DNA of 64,000 nucleotides, taken from the NCBI GenBank assembly GCA_015680685.1, contig MNCI01011532.1, forward strand, positions 621,152-685,151, in the 5' to 3' direction. Below, one piece after another: positions 12,391 to 24,110 of this stretch. This DNA comes from Gnetum montanum. Lineage: Eukaryota > Streptophyta > Gnetopsida > Gnetales > Gnetaceae. The number at the start of each line of letters is the position of its first letter. Position 1 is the stretch's first letter. The notes below the pieces were generated by a model, which had not been told where the DNA came from, did not search any database, and was given only the letters and a program-made list of their open reading frames with translations. The position numbers and the translations under genes are program-made.

Positions 12391-13527
12391 ATGGACGAGG
12401 AGCTCTTTTCAGGCAAAGATATGGACGAATCTTCGGCGGTTGCTTCTTCTTCTCCTTAGGGAAGTTCTCCCAACTCAGAATCTTTGGATTTTCTGATACC
12501 TCAAGATATTTTTGACTCTATTTCTCAAGACTTTTCTGCACGTTTTATTTTTTTTCAAATAGTAGGTTATCTACCTCGCTCTTTAAGCATTAATTTACAT
12601 ATTAAAACTATTTTACAAGCCCACGGAATTCAAGTCTCACACGCTCGATATTATGCTCGTAATTTTGTCATTGCTGAGCTTTCGGAGGCTTCTCAAATCG
12701 AGAAAGCTCTCTCTCTTCGAATTTTCCCTGCTCGTAATGCTACACTTATCGCCCGGGCCTGGAAATTTGATTTCAATGTCAGCCACCCAGCCTTTAATAT
12801 TATCCCTTGTTATGTAGAGCTCCCTCATCTTCCTTTAATCTTTTCACCTCTTGAGCGAGACATAGTTAGCACCTTAGGTCGAGTCATCTCCGACCGTGGA
12901 ATTGAGGTTAACGAGGCTCACTATCGTCGCTACTGTATCGAACTAGACATTTCCCAAAAGAAAACCACTTTAACTTTAGGAGCTGGAGGCAAGGTTTTTA
13001 AACAAAAGGTAGACTATTTTTATCTTCCTAACTCCTGTAGCTACTGCCATCGTGTAGAGCACCACATTTCCACCTGTCCCTTTCTAGTTAAAAAAAAATC
13101 TCAAACCAATCCTCCCAAATCCAGTCCTGTAGTCACTCCTCAACGTAACCCACCAATTGCTCCCATTAAGTTCGGTTCTACTTCTAACAATGCTTCACAC
13201 CTTTCTTCCTCGTCTGCTCCTCTCAAGGCAAGAGTCTCTCAATCCCATTCTCTCATTAAGGCCAAGTCTAAAGCACCATTCATCCACTCACAATCAGTCC
13301 AAGACTCACTTCTACGAGATGAGTTTGTCATGGTCGGGGGAAGGAAAAGGGCTAAAGCATCTAACACCACCACTCCTCCTTCCTCTCCTCTACCCAAAAC
13401 TAACCCAGCTTTAATTGTAAATACCAGCAACTCCTTTGCCATTCTTTCCTCTACTATGACAACTGACACTCCTAACCCCAATCCTTCTACCGCCTTGTTA
13501 CTCATAACAACTAGAGCTTCTCCATGA
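12391..13527 (+). pseudogene. LINE ORF1 (nucleic-acid-binding protein), one internal stop
   Basis: The ATG at 12391 (CCAATGG) is in frame with the long ORF, but a TAG at 12457-12459 interrupts it after 22 codons, so an intact product is not expected from this copy. The main part has the layout of plant LINE ORF1 proteins: an N-terminal globular region of the DUF4283 kind, then a CCHC knuckle (CSYCHRVEHHISTC, C-x2-C-x4-H-x4-C) near 13039-13078, then a serine/proline-rich tail. It ends in ATGA, overlapping ORF2 by four bases. The internal-stop reading depends on 12391 being the true start; initiation after the TAG is possible. Confidence 0.85.
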
Positions 13528-16500
13528 ACTTCCTATCTTGGAATGTCCGAGGCCTAACTGATAGGCTTCGTTGCAATAGAGCCAGCAACTTTATCTCTAG
13601 CTTAAATCTCACTTTGGATTTCCTCCTCCTCCAAGAAATCAAGATCTCAGCCGAACAATTATCTCTTTCAGCCCACGGGTTTCGTCCCCATTCTTTTGTT
13701 CTTGCTACTTCGCATGAGTGTGGCAAAGGTGGCGCAGCCATTCTGTATCCAGCTTATTGGAAAGACAAACTCCTTCAGCACGAGTCCGATTTAGGTCACC
13801 GAGTGACCTGGGCTGTTTTCTCATCCTCACATGATCCCTTCGGAGTTTGTTCTATTTATGCCCCCAATGACTCTACCGAACGTGCCCAACTGTGGCATGA
13901 ACTCACTCATAGCCTCCCTTCTATTCCTTGGATTTTTGGTGGCGATTTTAACATGATGGAATTCTCTCATGACAAGCTTGGGGGTGTTTTCTCTCAACTT
14001 CCGCATCATGAATTTCAAGCCTAGTCAAATTTTAAGAAACGTTTCTATCTTTCGGACGGCATCGCAAACACTGCTAGTGGCTCTCTAAACAGCTTCACTT
14101 GGAACAATCTTCGTACGGGGCAGGCTCGCATTTATAGTCGGCTAGATAGGTATTACTTTTCCACCCTTTCTTTTTGGCAGACCCTTTCTACTACTAAAGT
14201 CCACCAACACGCAACCTTATCTGATCATTTCCCTATTACTTTATCTATGCAAATCCATAATGACCACCAACGACGGAATTATCATCTCTTTAGGTTACAT
14301 AACCAATGTTTCTCTTCTCCTTCCGCCCAACAACTTCTTTCTAGCCTTTGGAATGCTGAACCAAGACCCTTAGGTTCAACGGGTTGGATCCACTGGTGGC
14401 TTCGAACTACTAGTAGAGTTAGGAATTTTGCCCGTCATTTTGGTAAGGAAGTTGCCTCTCGCTCTCGGCAAGAGTACACCAACATATGCTCTACCATTGA
14501 GCACCTTACGACTAAGCTAACTGATGATCCCTTCAATAGTCACCTTCAAGGGGAGCTTGCTAGAGACCGTATTGCCTTTCAACATTGGGAATTATATAAG
14601 GCACAAGGTGCCTTGATTAAAAGTCGACTCACTTGGCTAAACATACAAGATGAGCACTGTAAGGAATTCTTTAAGTATCTTAACCGATCCCCCCCCCTTC
14701 ACCCTCTTAAGATAAACTCTCCATAAATGGTTCCATTATCACTGACCAAAATAGTCTTCTCTCTTATCTTAAAGCACACTTTGAGGCCTTATTCACCACT
14801 ACTCCTATGGATCCTGCATCCTTCGCGGCAGCCACTCTAAATTATCCTAAACTGGTTAATTCTTCTATGCTGACAATTTTAGAAGCCGATATTACTCCAA
14901 TTGAGCTTCGACAGGCTTGCTTTAACCTAAGCCCTGGGAAAGCTCCGGGTTATGATGGTTTTCCAGTTGAATTTTTCCAAAAGCATTGGGATCTGGTTGG
15001 TTCTGACCTCTTCCATGTTATCAAAGAGGCTACGCTTACTGGCTCTTTGGGACCAATCTTAAACCAAGGGATTATTCGTCTTCTCCCTAAAACAGGAGAT
15101 CCAACTTGTATCTCCAATTGGCGACCTATCACCTTACTTAATGTGGTTTACAAAATTTGGGCAAAGTGTTTGGCCTTGCGATTAAAGAAAGTCCTTGCCT
15201 TTATTATTTCCCCCCAGCAGACTGGCTTTGTTCCGGGAAGATACATATTAAATAACGTGGTGGCTGCTTGGGAAGGTCTTAAGTGGGCTGAGGATGAGGG
15301 TCAGGATATCCTCCTGATGAAGCTTGACTACGCTAAAGCCTATGATAACATTAAGTGGGACTTCATTATCCAAACCATGACTAAATTGGGTTTTGGCCCT
15401 AAGTTCATTCATATGGTAGAATGCTTATTCTCAGATGCTACTGCGCGAATCGCGACTACCTTCGGCATCACTTCTCCCTTTTCTATTCATAGGTCTGTTA
15501 GGCAAGGTTGCCCTCTCGCTCCTTATCTCTTCATCATAGCGGCTGATTTTCTCTGTCATCAAATCAGCTTGGATATTCAAAACAATGTTTTATTTGGGGT
15601 TCCTCTATCTTCTCCTCAACATCAGCTCCTCAATATGCATTTCGCTGATGACTCATTTTTCCTTATTCAAAACAATGCGGATAATGTGCAGTGTCTCTTG
15701 TCTCGAGTAGAGCAATATTGCTCCCTCTCGGGATCTGTCATAAATTGGCGAAAATCTTCTGTTTATAGCTTCACCAATAACTACAGTCATTTGCCCAATT
15801 ATAGTTGGAAGCGTACTCAAGATCATGAGATCATTAAGCTCTTGGGAATTCCCTTTCGCTTTAGAGGCCCAACGTCCGAGCTCTGGGACCAAGTAATTGC
15901 TCGAATTCACAGAAAAATGGAAAAATGGAAAACCAAACCCCTCACCCTTGCCGGAAGGTATCTAATCTGTAAGTCTATTTGTGCCTCTACCCATGTTTAT
16001 TACTCGTCATGTTGGGCCCCTTCCCATGCTTCTTATCAAAAGCTTGAACGTTTATTTCGAGACTTCATGTGGTCATCTAAGGACTCTCAAAAAGGCTTTC
16101 ATCGTGTAGCCTGGAATATAGTAACTCTTCCTAAGAACAAAGGCGGTTTGGGCCTTTTGAACTCCTTTAAGCAAGGTCTCACCCTTGTCGCTAAGTGGTT
16201 GATTCAGCACTTAGATGCCCCCAATATTATTGGGAATCTCCTTCAGTTAAGGCTTCGACAAGCATTTCCTAAGAATAGGTCTATCTGGAAGGGTATCCAC
16301 CCTGTTAATTGGATCCTTTCTCCTCACGACATTATCATTCCTGGAACACATGTTTTCAAAAGCATTTGGAAGGCTTGGCAAGTCTTACATTCTCATGTGA
16401 ATTGGAATAATATACATATCAATCCTACTCTTATTTCTAAGATTTTCCCTTGGTGGCTGCCCCTATGTCCTACTCCTCTAGCCACCTCAAATGCCAGGGT

Positions 16501-17323
16501 AGTCACCATTTGGTTTCAAAAGGGAGTTGTTTCCCTTAGTTGTCTTCGTCTCACCAATCAGTGGATTACTTGGGATATGTTCAAAAACTTATATGGGGCT
16601 TCCAGAATTATGCACCATTGCCTTGATAGACTTTATCACTTCATTCATCAGAATTTGCATGTGGAAGCTTCGGTTCCTAGTCTCTTCCATGGTCTTCAAT
16701 GGACTAATGGATCGAACCTTCTACCCTATAAACCTCATGTGCCCTTTTAATTGTTGCATGATTCCTCTACGATTGTTAATCGCTGCAATCGATCATGGCA
16801 CAAAGAAGAGTCTGAACAGTTTTGGCTCTCTCTCTTTTCACAAGTTTGGAACCTTTCGACTCTTCCAAAAATTAAGCAATTTCTTTGGTGCCTCTTGCAT
16901 CAAGGCCTGCTTATCGGCAAACGTCGTGAATACCTTGGGATTTCAAACCCTACCTGCCCTCTTTGTGGAGGTCCTGAAAATTTTTTCCACGTTTTTTGGC
17001 ATTGCCCTTTCGCTCAGTCTTCATGGGAATGGGTTTCTAAGGTTTTTCCTTTGTGCACATTTTCCCATGAGGATATCTTATTCGGCTTTTTGGCCACCCC
17101 CTCTTCTGACCTTCTGTTTCTTTGGAAAGTTATTAGGCCCCTCGTTCTTTACTTTATATGGAAGCGCAGATACATTGCTCTTTTCCAGAACACTAATTCG
17201 TCCAACTCTAACCATTTAAATATTATGGAAAAATCTCAAATTCTTTGCCTTGTGCATTTCCAAATTTTATCTCATACTTCTAAGTTAAAGTTGGATACTA
17301 ATCAGTTGTTTTATTGTTTGTAG
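13524..17323 (+). pseudogene. LINE ORF2 (endonuclease and reverse transcriptase), three lesions
   Basis: Begins with MNFLSWNVRGL, the start of an AP-type endonuclease, followed by LLLQEIK, FGGDFNMMEF and SDHFPI (catalytic E, D/N and H signatures). The reverse transcriptase has GKAPGYDGFPVEFF, SNWRPITLLN, QTGFVPGR, LDYAKAYD, VRQGCPLAPYLF and the catalytic FADD (near 15644). A CPLCGG-x7-H-x4-C zinc motif of the zf-RVT kind lies near 16950-17010. The frame is broken by a TAG at 14022-14024, a single-base deletion near 14711, and a TAA at 16748-16750, so this copy should not encode a working enzyme. No RNase H domain is seen. Order and motifs fit the plant L1 clade. Confidence 0.93.
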
Positions 17324-17654
17324 CCTTGGAGCAGATACACCAACTCGTGCACTCTTTCCAATCTCGATCTGCTACATCAGAGTGTGTTATCATCATAATT
17401 TTGAGCATTTCAAGCTCTTTGTTGTTCTCCTGGTCTTATAAACTCGCAGTTCCTAAGGATTCCCAGCATTAGGTAGCTCTTTGGCATGTACTCCCTTTTC
17501 TGGCATGTACTCCCACACCCTGAGAAAGATTATGTTTCAAGATGTTTTCTTTCAACAAGTGCATTTGTCATTGTTCTTCTCCCTATTTATCCATCAATAT
17601 GTTCATATGTTGTTCATGTACTTATTCTCATTTAATTAATAAAATTCTCTTTTT
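17324..17654 (+). other. LINE 3' UTR
   Basis: Non-coding tail between the last ORF2 frame and the terminal hairpin. Contains CATGTACTCCC twice, 17 bp apart, near 17485-17512. Confidence 0.6.
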
Positions 17655-17672
17655 GGGGTCCGACACCCCCCC
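17655..17672 (+). other. LINE 3'-terminal hairpin
   Basis: GGGGT-CCGAC-ACCCC forms a perfect 5-bp stem with a 5-base loop, followed by a short C run and then directly by the target duplication. There is no poly(A) or simple-repeat tail. It may be the structure recognised by the element's own reverse transcriptase (inference). Confidence 0.7.
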
Positions 17673-17687
17673 CAAATGGAATGTGTA
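17673..17687 (+). repeat. Target-site duplication, right copy (LINE)
   Basis: CAAATGGAATGTGTA, identical to 11882-11896. Confidence 0.9.
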
Positions 17688-18073
17688 ATTGTTTGGTAAC
17701 CTAGTAGTGACTTTACTTGATTCGTTTAGCAGTGAAATCACTTAGTAATCTTATTAACAGTTACATTAGCCAAAGAGGTTTACGACAAACCAAAAACAGT
17801 TGCTTATTGCCCATAGGATAGAATAGCTTTTTATTTTTATTGCACTTAGACTTAGATTTCATCATCTTTCACCCTATGTTGGCACTTAGCGTAATTAAAG
17901 TTGAACAATATCAACATACCATATACCTCACCAAGAGTTAAATCATATGACTTGAATTTCACTAACTCTATGTGGGAAGACAATGATCGTGAATTAAACA
18001 TCAACTACTAATATACTTACATTGTCCATCCACAGATTACAATCATTACATGTGAACACTTGTGAACATTTTG

Positions 18074-18725
18074 TTTTAAATCTTGCTTATGAAACAACAC
18101 AAATTATTTTCTTTTGCTCACAATCCCAATTATTCTTTCCAAAATGATACATATCAAGTTTTTAAATAAGTTATTGATCATAATCAATATGTAATTATTT
18201 AAATTTGATACCTCTCCTTTTTAAAAAAGCATTATAATTATACCAATCATGCATTGTTTAGTTAAACCATTCTAAAGTCCTTCATTAGGCATTTTCTAAG
18301 TCTCTCACCAAACTAATTTTTGCCACATTTTAATATTTTAGCATACAATCCTTTTGCATCTACAACTTTCCTAGAAGCTAATTTTTTTTAATTCCCTCTA
18401 ATACTTTATTATATATAAGTTGTAAAATATTTAGGGGTATGTAACTTGCCATGGTATGTGTCTTGCAATGAAATAAATTTTTGTAGAACTCTTTTATCTC
18501 TGCAAATGAAATATGATGGATTAGAGAAACTTTATTTTTAAAAAGTTTCCAGAATTTCGTGCATCTTGCTTTATCATTTGCACCATATTGTTTTGGTGCT
18601 CTTTTAGAAATGTTCTCTCTAAGAAATTTCATGTAATTTTTATTCAAAGCCTTTTTATTAGATGAATTTTTGAGAGCTAACCTTGCCTGAAAACATTTTT
18701 CACCAAACCACTTATTCTTACCCAT
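18074..18725 (-). pseudogene. Older LINE, segment between endonuclease and RT
   Basis: The minus-strand frame at 18378-18725 includes KWFGEKCFQARLALKNSS, then FWKLFKNKV and HHISFAEIKEFYKNLF. This is the layout of the linker ahead of the reverse transcriptase in LINE ORF2 proteins. Lower coordinates to about 18074 probably hold the degraded start of the RT but are too damaged to prove. It belongs with the minus-strand endonuclease pieces at 19738-20101 and 29998-30440. Confidence 0.6.
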
Positions 18726-19466
18726 TGATGAAACATCATATGTTAGGTAACTTCCTTAATGCATCCCTATTGACGTAGCCTCATCGATGCATCCTCCTCA
18801 ATGCATCTTAGATGCATTGGTGCATATTCATCGATGAAGATGTGTTGATGCATCCTCGTCAATGCATCTTAGATGCGTTTGCACATATGCATTGATGAAG
18901 ATGCATTGATGCATTTTTGTAAATGCATCTTAAATACGTTGGTGCATATGCATTGACACTATGTTGTCTAAAATTTGTAAATATGTAAGCACCTATTGCA
19001 TATTTGGCACCATTTGGTCAGTAGTGTAGCTAGACTCTTGTAGTTTCCTCCTGTAGTCTTAGCAAACAGTCTAAGTGCCTCCAGCATGGATTTGAGTCAA
19101 TTATTATGACATTTTATTTAAGTAGCATTGTACTTAGACACATTCCATGAATGACAATAAGATTAAATAATTAATTTTTGCATTATTAATCAAGTAACAT
19201 TTTATTATTAATTAGATTAAATAATTAATTTCTACATCATTATTGAGTTAGTTTAAGGGCCACACAACATCAATAATCATATGGCTCAATTTGGACTAAA
19301 CCATATGTGATACAGTTACGACTAGTCTAAATGAGAAGATAACAACTTGTGATCAATGCTTAACAATCTAGAGGCCACACTAGTTCAATCTATGGAATTT
19401 GAACATATTGCATATGAATGCTTGTGATTTGTATGGTTGAGCATAGGGGATACCCACTACTCATCA
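18726..19466 (+). mobile_element. Solo LTR with perfect CCCAT duplication
   Basis: Starts TGATGAAACATC and ends CTACTCATCA, with CCCAT immediately on both sides (18721-18725 and 19467-19471). The U5 end (TTGTATGGTTGAGCATAGGG, then GATACCCACTACTCATCA) resembles the ends of the LTRs at 20102 and 43452. No internal region remains, so it is a product of LTR-LTR recombination. It lies inside the minus-strand LINE. Confidence 0.88.
18789..18958 (+). repeat. Tandem 61-bp repeat in the solo-LTR U3
   Basis: Three units start at 18789, 18850 and 18911. Each carries AATGCATCTTAGATGC-like and TGCATATKCATYGATGAAGA words, rich in TGCA and ATCGAT palindromes. The third unit is shorter. Its position ahead of the transcribed part of the LTR makes it a candidate enhancer array. 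Confidence 0.8.
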
Positions 19467-20101
19467 CCCATAAACTTCTATTGCATCCTATTATTTTTTG
19501 TAGCCTTTAGTAATATGTCTTCTAATTTATATTTAAATTTTTTTGTGTTCAACAAATCTTATATCTCTTGTTAGAAAGATTCTATATTTGCAACTATAAT
19601 ATGTCTTCTTATTTTCTTGTATTACTGATAGTTAAAATGCATTCTTTTAATGTAAAAAAATAGAAAATGGTGTCGAGATTCTATTAATTTACCATCAATC
19701 TAAAGGTCAATGATTCATAGTGTATTTTGAGGAGTCATTAGTAGTAAATCACTAAGAGTATTTTTCTTTTTTCTTTTTCAAAAGAAAATTTTAAGTTTGA
19801 TGGAAATTTTTGAAATCCATTTAAAATGATAATACCAAGGCCTTGTCCCCATTCTAACATGTACTTTTGTGTTTGATTTATTTTAGTATCCTTTGATATT
19901 CTTTCCCATCTATTTCTAAATTGACTATAATCTTGCATATCTAACCATCCTTAATTATTATGCTACTCTAAAATATCAATTTGCTTAGAACTAAACCTTA
20001 TATTAAAGTCACCACATATATAACAACTTTATCTTTTAATTTAAATTTTGCTATATTTCATCCTAAATATTAAAAATGGTAATTTTTTTTGATAAACCTG
20101 G
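19467..20101 (-). pseudogene. Older LINE, C-terminal half of the endonuclease
   Basis: Minus-strand reading gives CGDFNIRF (near 20000), the endonuclease GDFN signature, then RWERISKDTKINQ, MLEWGQGLGIIILNG, and the end of the domain (VIYY, corresponding to the usual VIDY). The sequence stops at 20101, where an LTR element begins, and the N-terminal half of the same domain resumes at 29998. Several stops and frame changes make it a relic. Confidence 0.7.
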
Positions 20102-20944
20102 TGATGAAATCAATTTTTGTTGTGATGTGATATCTTATCTACAATGTCATAATACATGCCTTGTCATCATTGATGTGATGTATTGGGATGCGTGCAACCT
20201 TATAAATACCAGCACTTAGGTGGACAATCTGTAACTTTTGATTCCAAGTCTTAGGGAAACTCTTGCAGTTTTAATTCATAGTCATAATAGAGAGTGAATG
20301 CTTGTAGTGTGATGTTTAGCGGTTGTTTGGTGTTGTTATTTGAGTGAATTGTCCTTGGATGTTCATGAAGGCAATAAAAATCGAGATTGTTTTCCATCAT
20401 TGTAACATTCCCTTAGTTTCATTTGTTTACTTAGCATAATCTTTACTGTTTTCTTAGTTAATTATTTACATTTTATGCACTATATTTTACATGTCATTAG
20501 TAAGCGGAATGGGTATGACTGGTTTTCAAGTGCTAAGTATAGTTATCAGGTAACCTAGTAGTGGCATTGCTTAATTTGTTCAATAGTAATACCGCTTGGT
20601 AATCCTAGTGATGACCACATGTGTCCAAGGTGTGTATGGTAGACCAAGACTAGATATTTATTGTACTAGGCTAAGATAGATTTATGTTTTTTTAGTTAAC
20701 TAGACTTAGAATTTATTCAATCATGTTTACTTTAGGAGCACTTAAGAGTTTAACAGCATCAGTTAATCATACATCTCACTAAGATCTAAAACATACACTT
20801 GAATTTCACTAACTCAAAGTGGGAAGATAGCAATCTCAAACTTAATTTCAATTACTGGTATAACTATATTGTTCATTTGCGGATTACGATCTGGTCACTC
20901 GTGACTTGTATGGTAGAGTGTTAGATGCTCCACCTCTTATCATC
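20102..20944 (+). repeat. 5' LTR of the Ty3/gypsy element
   Basis: Begins TGATGAAATC and ends CTTATCATC. A TATA box (CTTATAAATACC) lies near 20198. From 20354 onward it matches 29395-29997. The two copies differ by scattered substitutions, so the insertion is not recent. Confidence 0.85.
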
Positions 20945-20962
20945 GGCATCATTGTTGGGGAT
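20945..20962 (+). promoter_or_regulatory. Primer-binding site, tRNA-Asp type, degenerate
   Basis: GGCATCATTGTTGGGGAT directly follows the LTR. It resembles the tRNA-Asp-type site (TGGCGCCGTTGCCGGGGA) used by Athila elements, with several changes. Confidence 0.6.
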
Positions 20963-21049
20963 GTGTCAATGTGTGCTAAGTAATTGATCTTACAAAGTTC
21001 ATTGTATTAAGAACCATAAAGTCAATCTTTCTAATCTTTAAATAATTCT

Positions 21050-21053
<4 letters not shown>

Positions 21054-21091
<38 letters not shown>
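21054..21091 (+). repeat. (AC)n microsatellite
   Basis: Uninterrupted CA dinucleotide run of about 38 bases between the primer-binding site and gag. Confidence 0.95.
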
Positions 21092-21112
21092 GTTAAGCAT
21101 CAAAACTATAAC

Positions 21113-23060
21113 ATGGCTTCAAAACAGAGAGAAAAGATGTCACTTGCCGAAGAACTACACAAAAGTTGTGACAGAAATCATGATAATGATGGCTGAAGTG
21201 CATCAATGCAAACAAGAGTTTCATATGCTCACAATGATTTGTACTATCCTGACTTTACATTCATCCTTCACCAAGATGAATAATTCAAATGGAGGGATAT
21301 GCAAGGCAACATAGTCCTACCATTAGAATGCTCCATACCACTAATGTTTCAAGGAGCCCTTAAGAAGGACAACCTAAGTTATGAATAAGAAGGATATCAA
21401 GTCACAAAGAACATGACTAGGTTATACCAATCAATAGGGGGCTCAGGCAAAAAGGGATGCTCTAATGGAAGCTCAACGTGAACAAGATAAGGGAAAAAAA
21501 TCCCCTTAGATATTTGTCTTGGAGAAAATTAAAGATACCTTACTCTAAGTTGATAAATTGTATCAACTTCAGAGATCCCACTCTTATACACCAATTATAC
21601 ACATTGAAGATCCTGTTAACACAAAGCTAATGTCAACTCTTGTAGATGACCTTGGGAGAAATGCAAAAGACTCAAGATATAGGTAGAGCTCAAAGCTTAG
21701 AGCTTTTGACAAGCCAAATGAGAATGAATCAAGGAGTCACTGAAGGAGAACTAGCCGACATTGTTGTCCAACTGCTTCCTCCACCTCCTCACGCTCATTT
21801 GCAGAGTCTAACATGAAGGAACATCGATACAAAGACTGTGACAGGAACAGACGAAGGAATGCTAAGAGACATGAATATAGAGGAAGGTATGCTACTAGTG
21901 AAGAGGATAATTATGAATAAAGAAGATTAAAAAAATCAAACATGAAGAGAGGGAGCATTATGAACACAGAAGGGGTCACTGTTGCAATAGAGTATACGAA
22001 CGTAATCAATATGAAGAACCCCTATTGCCCACTCATAGTATGATAAACATCAGCAAAGTAGTCTACATTCCAACAAGGCACATAAGGGATAGTCACATTA
22101 AGTGGCTGGACATGAATAACATGCCTAGATTTGAGGGTAGATATAATGCAGATCCATAACACCATTTTCATGCATTTTATGATGCTTGTGCCCTCCAAAA
22201 CATTGAAAGTGATTGGTAGAAACTAAAGTTATTCCCAATGACACTCATTAAGGAGGTAGAAAGTTGGTGTAAATCCCTAGAACTAAAATCAATTGAAAGA
22301 TGGAGTACCATGCTAGAACTCTTCAATGATAAATATCATACTTACTCAAAAGTGTCAAACTTAAGAAAGTAGATCCAAGGATGGAAGCAAGGGACACATG
22401 AATCCCTTGATGTAGCAATGAGTAGATACTATTCCTTGCTAGATAGAGGCCCAAGCCATGGATTCTTGTAGAATGAATAACTAAGGCACATAGTAGATGG
22501 GTTTAGGAACAAAACTAGAGAGATCCTTGGGGTTTATGCCCAAGGAAGACTATTTGAAATGACCACCCATTGGATTCAAAGATTAATTAATCAGGTAGCA
22601 AAAGAGGAAGGAGAACTCAAGAAGAGAGAGTTAGCTGAAGAGCATAACAAAAATCTATCAATAAGGAAACACAATGTGAAGATATGTGACAAGCAAAAGG
22701 ATGAAACCTTGGAAGATGTTATTCAAAAAAAGACTCTACCTATCCAAAAATTGGTAAATGATCTAGCAAGTAAGGTAGAGAAAATGTGGGATTCAATGGA
22801 TGAAAAATTTGCTATGGCTCTAAAGATTATGGAAGAAAAGACTGAACAAGCACTTAACAAGGGTAAGGAAAGGAAGAAGAAAAGAGATTATGAACGAGAA
22901 AGTTATAAGTCCAAAGGAAAAGTTGCTATCATTGAAGGGTATATTGACTCTAGTTCAAAGGAAGAGGAAGAATGCAACATGTACTAGTATGAACATCCTA
23001 AGGGATGCTACCCTTGTATGGCCCACTCACAAGAATTTGGGGTGTATGCACTCAATCTAA
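21113..23060 (+). pseudogene. gag of the 20-30 kb element, degenerate
   Basis: Starts at an ATG (21113). An early frame gives PDFTFILHQDE and NIVLPLECSIP, matching the start of gag in the element at 43-57 kb (FTFILHQDE, NVVLPLNRSVP). The best preserved stretch is 22559-22987, charged and lysine-rich, with MDEKFAMALKIMEE corresponding to MDEKFQNAMKIAKE in the other element. It ends by a Cys/His motif equivalent to the partner's CDICQYDHPKGCC, here with its first cysteines disrupted by a stop. Many stops and frameshifts. The protein would coat the element's RNA; this copy cannot. Confidence 0.75.
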
Positions 23061-23669
23061 GCTTTGTCAAAATGCAAATGTCCAAAGGCTACCTTATCCT
23101 CAAGGTAATATAAGGCAACCTTTCTAGCCAATATATTACCCAAGAAAAGTCTACCCACAACCACAAGAGCAATACCAGTAGTAGTGGCAGCAACCATAGA
23201 CATAGGCAATGCCACTGCCAAGGCAAAAATATCCATATTGGCAATCAAATCGTTATGGATATTATGTCCAGCATCCAATATCTCTAGGGAATGCTTTAGT
23301 TCAAACTTTTTCTCCTTATTATCCACTATAGTACTATAGGCCTACTACTCTAAGGATGGATCATAGTCCTTATGCACATTTGCTAATAGCTAGCTCGTTA
23401 AATCCCCCTTCCAATTCTTTGCCACGAGTGTTACCACCTATCTTGTAGGAAGAATTACCATCACAACCTCAGTAGAGAAGTCTTGTTAGGGTAATGAATG
23501 TACAAAGAGAGGGTCATACTAGTGATACTAAAGGAAAATCAAGGAAACTTCCTTTCTTTAGGATAAGTCTAGAAAAGGTTGGTAGAATTAGAACTTTGTT
23601 GAGACAAGCTTCTCTTATGACATATCCTCCTACCAACAACATGCTTCCATAACAATTGAATCAAGAACT

Positions 23670-24110
23670 TAAAACTGACATGCTGACAGAAATAGTATTA
23701 GATTGGATAAAGGTAGGATCACTTTCCAGGAAAAGAATTGATCTAAGAGTTCCTTTGATTTCTTTACAAGTAACTTGAAATTTACCATGCAAGGCTCTAT
23801 TGGACTCAGGTTTTGGAGTAAATTTGATCTCTGAAAAAACATATAAGGCATGGGACCTACCACCTTTAAATAAGTGTAACATAAGGTTAGAGCTATCAAA
23901 TTAATCTGTCACCATTTCTTTGGAATAGAGAGAAGATGTCGTGACCACTATCAATGGGTGATCTTATCCAATAGATTTTCTTGTGATTGACATGAAAAAT
24001 GATGACAAGAAATTTCCTATCATTATGGGAAGAGCATGGATTAGCACTGTGGATGCTAGGTTAATAATGAGAGACTTCTATGTTGAAATCTCCAAAGAAG
24101 ATGCATAAGG
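23670..24110 (+). pseudogene. Retroelement aspartic protease, degenerate
   Basis: The plus frame gives CKALLDSGFGVNLIS near 23785-23832, in which the catalytic D-S-G is intact, and later FPIIMGRAWISTVDARL and FYVEISKEDA near 24017-24108. The same order occurs in the minus-strand element (KALLDFRFGVNLI, IIMGKSWLSIVNAR). Internal stops are present. Confidence 0.75.

Larger units (their letters stand above)
11897..17672 (+). mobile_element. L1-type LINE, full-length or nearly so, defective
   Basis: Non-LTR retrotransposon of 5776 bp. It has a GC-rich leader, ORF1 with a zinc knuckle, ORF2 with endonuclease, reverse transcriptase and a C-terminal zf-RVT zinc motif, and a short 3' UTR. It is bounded by a 15-bp duplication. 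Four lesions are visible: a TAG in ORF1 (12457-12459), a TAG in the endonuclease (14022-14024), a one-base loss near 14711, and a TAA at 16748-16750. With so few lesions and a perfect target duplication it is probably the youngest insertion in this part of the window. The 3' end lacks a poly(A) tail. Confidence 0.93.
11473..18073 (+). mobile_element. LTR fragment split by a LINE
   Basis: 11473-11896 holds a TG-starting U3, a TATA box (CTATAAATACC near 11560) and an R-like segment (GAATGCTTGTAGTGTGGTG) like that of the LTR at 20102. After the LINE the same LTR continues from 17673 (TTGGTAACCTAGTAGTGACT) through the U5 segment (ACTTGAATTTCACTAACTC) to about 18073. There it loses similarity before a CATCA terminus and meets an older LINE. 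It is therefore a truncated LTR, and the LINE inserted after the LTR did. Confidence 0.65.

Noticed and set aside
16527-17219. 230-codon plus-strand ORF
   Set aside because: Out-of-frame shadow of the end of LINE ORF2; the proper frame carries the zinc motif.
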